64,000 nt of DNA from Apoda limacodes (Eukaryota > Arthropoda > Insecta > Lepidoptera > Limacodidae): positions 12,852,001 through 12,916,000 of the forward strand of contig OX291555.1 of NCBI GenBank assembly GCA_946406115.1, in the 5' to 3' direction. Positions 61,701-64,000 of this stretch are shown in pieces; the stretch's first letter is position 1, and every line of letters starts with the position of its first letter. Under the pieces are notes generated by a model. It did not search any database and was not told the origin of the DNA. It saw only the letters and a program-made list of their open reading frames with translations. The translations under genes and the position numbers were made by a program.

Positions 61701-64000
61701 ACGTACAAAACTACTTCTACCCGGCGTCTCACTTAACCTAGGGCACGGTATACGCATAGTAAGGTTTCTTTTCAAAACGAAGTTTTTTATAAATCATTAA
61801 TGATAGACAGTTCCCAAGACTTCTCTTACCTGACCTTAGGATACACATTTTTTGTCAAAATTAATCTACAAAATATCATAAGTTAGCTTACTTGATTAAA
61901 ATATTTATAAACCTTGTTGCTCGTATGTGTAAGTCAGTTTTTTTAATTATTAATACTTATATAATTAATTAATTAATTCAGACAAATTTTTCATACAAAC
62001 TGCATATTTATAATATATTTAACTGTAAACATGTGTCTAATCAAAACGTGTTATTATCATAAAGTGCTATTCACAATAATCGCAAAACGCATCATTTATA
62101 AAATTTTAGTAAATAATTAAATGACCCGTTTATTATAATTAATGTCTGAAAACAACAAAAATCGAAAAATAAGAATGAAAATGCTTTTGGCAATAATGAT
62201 AAATAACAATATATAACAATTACGCAGTTTAAACTACAAAATAATGGTAGTTATGGTTATTTTATGTTCCAAAGGTTGTGTGAAAAAAATCTGATTCGCA
62301 TTTATCTGAATATCAATAAAAATCCTATGGTGAGCTCTTACAAACCAAACAGAAGGCAAAAAACCAAAAAAATCATAAGGGATCTTCTTCCAAAAAAAAA
62401 AAACATAATTTTTTCTAGTTATTTGTTTTCTATCTTAAAAGTTATTATTATAATTTAAATAAAAATAGAAACAATTAATAGTAGGTATCATCGATTGGAC
62501 TTAATTAGTTGGAATAAAACATACGTGAGTAATTATAATTGAATTACACATCAATGAAGTAACATAAATTTTAAATTCCCTGATGGAAACGTCCCCACAT
62601 TTATCATTGTCATGACGACGATATTACAATGTTATCTGAAGTCGTTATAACATGATACCTACACGGTCCAGTCTTTGTTTAAGTATTATCTTCAAAATAT
62701 TAATAAAACAAAATTATTAATATTTGGTTTAAAAATAATAATCAAATAGGCTAAACCAGCTAGTAACAAGTCAGAGAATGTAAGAAATAAAACTTCCAAT
62801 TCAGCGTCTTAAGTGCACCAATTGCTTTAGGACCACAAACTATGCCAAAAGATAACTTATTATGCAACTTGGCTCCCTGCCAAGGTTTCCTCCAAGGACT
62901 ACAGTTTTCTGATTTATTAGATTTCTGAAGGGTCGGCGAGCGTCCATAGGCTAAGGTGACCGCTTACCATCAGGCGGACCGTAAGCTTGTTTGCCACCAC
63001 AGTGGTATTAAAAAAAAAAAAAAAAAGGTATTTTTCAAAATTGTCCAACAATAAATTACTACACGTAAATCAGTAAATTATTACGTTGACTGTACCAGTG
63101 GCCTTCGAAAATGTCACAACCGAAGCTGTTCTAGATTATGTCTACCTAGGTCAGACAATTACAGTGCAACAAGCTTTTCTGACCTTTTTACCTTGGGTGA
63201 TTGGTTGCTAGTGTAGTTTTAAGTTCACATAATTTCAATATGGTTATTGCAGTTTTGATATTTGACCACCGAATCAGAATACTTTGTTACACTATACGCC
63301 AAGTAGAAACAACCTCGATAAGGAAGCAGACAAAAGAATACAGTTGAACTGTTCGGCATTCAGAAAGTTACTTCATTTCTTCACGTCGCCCATACTTTAA
63401 TGTTTGAAGACAACAAATCAAGTTGACTTGCCTGAAATTACCTATGGGAACGAGGACACGAACAACCACAAATTAATTCACTCAGCTCAGCACGCTATTG
63501 AAAGATATGTTTACAAATGAGAAAATCCGACGAAAAGCTAAAGTAATCGACATAGCTCACAGAATAGCAAGCTGAAGTGGCTGTGGCCAAGTCATGTCTA
63601 TCGCAGAATCGGTCGTCGATAAGGCAGACGAGTTATAGAGGAGTCGCCCTCCAGCCCGGTAGACTGATGACCAAAAGAAGCTGTATGGATAAGAAAGGCG
63701 GAGGACGGAGGTGTGGTGAAGTTTATTAGGAAAGTCCTATGTCAAATAGTGGGCTGCTACAGGCTAATTAATTTATTGAAATTGTTACGCACGTATATTT
63801 TACAAGGCCGTAGTAACGACACAGCACACATGATTTATTATGATTGACATACGAACTTTAAAATTTCGGTGATTCCTAATACATAATTATATAGTTAACC
63901 AATATGAGTACGTACCTGCAGTGCAGTGTTAGCGCGGCTGCCTGCAGGGCAGCTAGTAGCGCGGCGTGTGCGTCTCCGCCCGAACCCACATTGCCCCCCG
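51274..64000 (-). CDS. C1-domain protein gene, partial (RhoGEF2-like candidate)
   Basis: Six minus-strand exons join in frame: 63916-64000, 58575-58683, 57960-58071, 57006-57128, 56362-56421, 51274-51339. They give about 184 residues with no stop; the gene continues past 64000 on its 5' side, and its 3' side lies below 51274. Residues about 70-119 form a C1 domain of pattern H-x12-C-x2-C-x13-C-x2-C-x4-H-x2-C-x7-C, a two-zinc fold that binds diacylglycerol or phospholipid or proteins at membranes. After it comes RISRFMERI, then a polar linker. Fly RhoGEF2 carries a C1 between its PDZ/RGS-like part and its DH-PH Rho-exchange module, and the linker reminds me of that family; this is inference. 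DH and PH exons were not found, so other C1 proteins remain possible. Introns are 0.6-5.2 kb and full of transposon remains. Confidence 0.75.
51620..51935 (+). mobile_element. RTE-like LINE 3' fragment
   Basis: Contains frames for 'RTEPLSLRDFASLCVFYRLH', 'NGMSSEELFKTMPTATFYHR' and 'TTRHRPGIQSH', then the 3' UTR end 'gcttgtttgccacctaagtg' and a short A-rich tail. A deletion removes the segment between the ORF end and the UTR. Lies in the intron between exons e and f of the C1 gene, on the opposite strand. Confidence 0.8.
52130..52280. other. CpG-rich block next to the piggyBac-like insertion
   Basis: 'gggtcgagcgccgagcgagc', 'gtgcggcgcggccgatttta' and a small hairpin 'ccctacgcaagtaggg' occur here. 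The block is unlike its AT-rich surroundings and no repeat match is recognised. It could be an internal promoter for the minus-strand gene. Confidence 0.25.
52567..52866 (-). repeat. 'ccggccaag' family repeat nested in the piggyBac-like element
   Basis: From 'ttagggttccttaccaagaa' through 'ccgtccgttcatccgtccgt' to 'gcgcgagtccgactcgcaat' and 'tggccgatttttt'. It interrupts the left, non-coding part of the element and so inserted after it. Confidence 0.7.
53047..53211 (+). pseudogene. piggyBac-like transposase, N-terminal remnant
   Basis: ATG at 53047 opens 54 codons (MAVNTESNDEAIQLIVNQES, then ...EESDNAHDGVVEDF) to a TAA at 53209-53211. It is rich in D and E, like the disordered acidic N-terminus of piggyBac transposases. 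It contains no catalytic residues. The stop lies just before the internal deletion. Confidence 0.65.
53371..53535 (+). pseudogene. piggyBac-like transposase, C-terminal cysteine-rich domain remnant
   Basis: Reading from 53371 the frame gives RFLSPAPPGSE and then, from 53404, a Cys/His pattern C-x5-C-x2-C-x14-C-x7-HH-x3-C-x2-C (for example CHSKGPCGSC and HHVKVCQKC), ending at TAA 53533-53535. This matches the C-terminal zinc-binding domain that piggyBac transposases use to recognise their ends. The three catalytic aspartates are absent because the core is deleted. Confidence 0.8.
53820..54115 (-). mobile_element. Helitron-like fragment
   Basis: 'ttcctcgcgacttcatccgt' at the left is the inverted 3' hairpin region. 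The inside contains two similar blocks, 'catcccctattttgacttct' and 'aacccctatttgacccctta', each followed by 'aggggatga'. Related to 2930-3125. Confidence 0.55.
54188..54548 (-). mobile_element. Non-autonomous Helitron with internal duplication
   Basis: On the minus strand the end is 'ccgcgtgcaaaagCTAG' (CTAG at 54188-54191). The block 'cacttgacgttttcaa.tag' with 'cctatgtcctt' occurs twice (about 54257 and 54410), so the element is internally duplicated. The 5' end 'actaatattattaatgcga' is diverged. Confidence 0.65.
54890..55195 (-). mobile_element. Degenerate Helitron-like copies
   Basis: 'cttcgcccgtgctac' (54913) and 'ggcttcacccgtgctgaatt' (54961) look like two 3' ends, followed by 'ggtgaaaaatttctacggca', 'tacgtgaaattcg' and 'tttccttctccgcca'. 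Partial and rearranged. Confidence 0.45.
55709..55734. repeat. (TA)n microsatellite
   Basis: About 13 TA units in an A+T-only stretch. A similar run is at 12337-12354. Confidence 0.8.
55995..56262 (-). repeat. tRNA-derived SINE, nearly full length
   Basis: On the minus strand: A-box 'tagttggtagtg' (rc of 56233-56244), B-box 'ggtttcgattcccgc' (rc of 56194-56208), body with 'acacacatttatgtcataat' and 'gtctgattgtattta', then the tail 'ggggctaaatggcgctgtgc'. The order matches lepidopteran SINEs I remember. Lies in the intron between exons e and f of the C1 gene, in the same orientation as that gene. Confidence 0.7.
56362..56421 (-). CDS. C1-domain gene, exon e (linker)
   Basis: Acceptor TTCCAATAG|AT, donor AACG|GTGAGC. 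Two bases, 19 codons (QELNDKKSRKASGTAHFLN), one base. It joins the C1 exon through an asparagine codon and the next exon through valine. Lysine-rich and polar; no domain recognised. Confidence 0.75.
56520..56800 (-). repeat. 5S rRNA-derived SINE-like repeat
   Basis: On the minus strand bases 56775-56726 read 'aagttaagcaacatcgggcg', 'tggtcagtgctaggatgagt', 'gaccgccta', the central and 3' part of 5S rRNA including its internal promoter region. The downstream body (to about 56520) is non-coding with 'ggcttaagcc' and 'ggcaaacgttgtct' motifs. A 5S-headed short repeat fits the SINE3 type; it is not an rRNA gene. Confidence 0.6.
57006..57128 (-). CDS. C1-domain gene, exon d (C1 second half and linker)
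   Basis: Acceptor TTGTCCCCCAG|AC, donor AACA|GTATGTATG. The split codon gives D, then CNLRVHRACAKRVEEPC completes the C1 domain (C-x4-H-x2-C-x7-C, all ligands present). It continues CLDEHHNNRISRFMERIHHN and QNN. An earlier possible donor inside (TGCT|GTCTAG) also keeps phase but is weaker and would drop the FMERI segment; it could be an alternative splice site. Confidence 0.82.
57258..57604 (+). mobile_element. RTE-like LINE 3' fragment
   Basis: Collinear with the other copies: 'tggagggactgtgtgtgttc', 'acagtactgtttcagaggaa', 'gaatgagcttcctgccaagg', 'aagcgcgagtgatgtcccag' and 'gcttgtttgccaccttagta'. Frameshifts abolish coding. In the intron between exons c and d of the C1 gene, opposite strand. 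Confidence 0.8.
57960..58071 (-). CDS. C1-domain gene, exon c (C1 first half)
   Basis: Acceptor GTCGTTGACAG|TTT, donor ACAG|GTACTA. 37 codons plus one base. FVVRGHHLQLQAMTSVAHCH then HCDNVIWGLAPQAYVCT supplies the first histidine, the first three cysteines and the IWGLAPQ turn characteristic of C1 domains. An inner acceptor (CTGCAG|GCG) also keeps phase but would remove the zinc-ligand histidine, so the longer exon is preferred. Confidence 0.85.
58155..58288 (+). mobile_element. RTE-like LINE extreme 3' end
   Basis: 'aagggtcggcaacgcacgag', 'cataggctacggtgaccgct', 'taccatcaggcggaccgtaa' and 'gcttgtttgccaccttagtg' then 'gtataaaaa'. This is the best preserved 3' UTR of the family in the window. 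In the intron between exons b and c. Confidence 0.8.
58575..58683 (-). CDS. C1-domain gene, exon b
   Basis: Acceptor TTGGTTTTAG|A, donor ACCG|GTTTGT (weaker than the others). One base completes an arginine codon with exon a; 36 codons follow: PASVSAAVGGSRPSFLVRDK then PYKQRLKQIAKQNPQP. GC-rich, basic region directly before the C1 domain. It ends in phase 0, matching the next exon. An intermediate exon cannot be excluded. Confidence 0.75.
58800..58950 (-). mobile_element. LINE 3' tail fragment with AAATC-type repeats
   Basis: 'gataaaatcaagtcaaatcc' at the left and 'aaaaagagctggcaagaag' at the right resemble the reverse complement of the family at 38490-38680. Truncated. Confidence 0.4.
59290..59347 (-). 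repeat. Short 'ccggccaag' family remnant
   Basis: 'gtgtacggaacccgacacta' and 'acttttggccggtttttg' are the two ends of the family (minus orientation) brought close together by deletion. Confidence 0.45.
59665..60032 (+). mobile_element. RTE-like LINE fragment with open RT C-terminus
   Basis: The open frame reads YFTSGQRLLLYKSQVRPHKE, then YCCHLWTGAPGYQLGPFDSV, 'QRRAVRIVDDPKLTCRIEPL' and 'FYRLYNGMCSEELFEIMQTA'. This is the C-terminal region of endonuclease-reverse transcriptase of RTE type. At about 59968 it jumps directly into the 3' UTR ('cggtgaccgcttaccatcag'), so about 250 bases including the ORF end are deleted. The frame then runs on by chance to 60373. Catalytic RT residues are absent. 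Confidence 0.85.
61018..61133 (+). mobile_element. Short Helitron-like 3' part
   Basis: 'agtatgtttgtttgttttgt' then 'aatttcgtgcaggcgaagcc' and 'gagggtaagtgCTAG'. The GC-rich hairpin region and CTAG at 61130-61133 fit a Helitron 3' end. Confidence 0.5.
61140..62860. other. AT-rich stretch without a gene
   Basis: Part of the intron between exons a and b of the minus-strand gene if that model is right. Small tandem 'ggtaggtaggta' at 61508 and 'attaattaattaatt' at 61963. A CpG-richer patch at 61370-61420 has no open exon. Confidence 0.4.
62870..63026 (+). mobile_element. RTE-like LINE 3' end with poly(A)
   Basis: 'ggctccctgccaaggtttcc', 'ctgaagggtcggcgagcgtc', 'taccatcaggcggaccgtaa', 'gcttgtttgccaccacagtg' then 'gtatt' and a poly(A) run. 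Part of the 3' UTR is deleted between 'ggtcggc' and 'gcgtcc'. Confidence 0.75.
63115..63775 (+). mobile_element. LINE remnant (another family) interrupted by a MITE
   Basis: Left of 63160 the sequence can be read as ...DYVYLGQTI; right of 63296 it reads ...RNNLDKEADKRIQLNCSAF. Together these match a stretch of a common lepidopteran endonuclease-RT where these motifs are almost adjacent. Further right, 'aagtggctgtggccaagtca', 'cgcccggtagactgatgac'-like and 'aatagtgggctgctacaggc' are the ORF end and 3' UTR. Frameshifts and stops are present. Confidence 0.65.
63162..63295. mobile_element. Tc1/mariner-type MITE inserted in the LINE
   Basis: Left end 'cagtgcaacaagcttttctg' and right end 'tactttgttacactata' are imperfect inverted repeats next to TA. 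'ggtcaaatatcaaaact' (minus strand) is shared with 31025-31095. Length about 135 bases, no ORF. Confidence 0.6.
63916..64000 (-). CDS. C1-domain gene, exon a (partial, cut by window edge)
   Basis: The minus-strand frame is open from the window edge to donor TGCAG|GTACGTAC. 27 codons plus two bases: GGNVGSGGDAHAALLAALQA then AALTLHC. Very GC-rich with G/C third positions. Alanine- and leucine-rich, probably helical; no domain recognised. The two left-over bases plus the first base of exon b make an arginine codon. Confidence 0.75.

Noticed and set aside
1..64000. CRISPR arrays, bacterial operons, Shine-Dalgarno sites
   Set aside because: The sequence is eukaryotic; the tandem repeats present have no regular unique spacers.

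Overview
The window is eukaryotic nuclear DNA and very probably from a moth or butterfly (Lepidoptera). It is AT-rich, has no long uninterrupted host ORFs, and is crowded with repeat types I know from lepidopteran genomes. These include the interspersed repeat that starts 'ccggccaagtgcgagtc' and ends 'ggaaccctaaaaa', short Helitron-like elements running from TCTATACTAATATTATAA to CTAG, RTE-type LINE 3' ends ending 'gcttgtttgccacctaagtggtata', and tRNA- and 5S-derived SINEs. Family names come from memory; no database was searched.

Host genes. The clearest host gene lies on the minus strand at the right side and enters from beyond base 64000. Six small exons (63916-64000, 58575-58683, 57960-58071, 57006-57128, 56362-56421, 51274-51339) have mostly good splice sites, and their phases fit at all five junctions. 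Together they encode about 184 residues containing a complete C1 (diacylglycerol/phorbol-ester type, zinc-binding) domain with all eight metal ligands. The context suggests a RhoGEF2-like (PDZ-RhoGEF family) protein, but the DH-PH exons were not found, so that name is tentative. A separate minus-strand exon at 3691-3781 carries an ATG, 30 codons and a good donor, and looks like the first coding exon of another gene running off the left edge. A plus-strand TATA box and initiator at 36206-36240 is followed by a splice donor, suggesting the start of a further transcript. Weaker promoter-like CpG-rich blocks sit at 32050-32170, 40780-40880 and 52130-52270.

Mobile elements. At 43439-45549 there is a complete IS630-Tc1-mariner-type transposon with long perfect inverted repeats, a TA target duplication and an intact two-exon transposase of 451 residues. 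Its catalytic triad is D186, D286, E369, a spacing of 82 residues between the last two (the DD82E, 'Sailor' type). At 52335-53674 a piggyBac-like element keeps its TTAA target sites, its acidic N-terminus and its C-terminal cysteine-rich domain but has lost the catalytic core; another repeat is nested in its left part. A 5'-truncated LINE with the reverse-transcriptase C-terminus is at 18190-19097. At least nine fragments of one RTE-like LINE are scattered from 28 kb to 63 kb, on both strands. Several MITE-like foldback elements (33268-33525, 39457-39585, 50868-51052, 63162-63295) and short tandem arrays are also present.

Layout. 1-3630 is repeats; 3691-3781 the first-exon candidate; about 4-11 kb is mostly unique AT-rich DNA; 11-35 kb is scattered repeats and LINE/Helitron fragments; 35-43 kb has the promoter candidate and tandem arrays; 43.4-45.5 kb the intact transposon; 46-51 kb repeats; 51.2-64 kb the C1-domain gene, its introns packed with transposon remains. 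Most of the listed short ORFs outside these are chance or repeat-derived reading frames.
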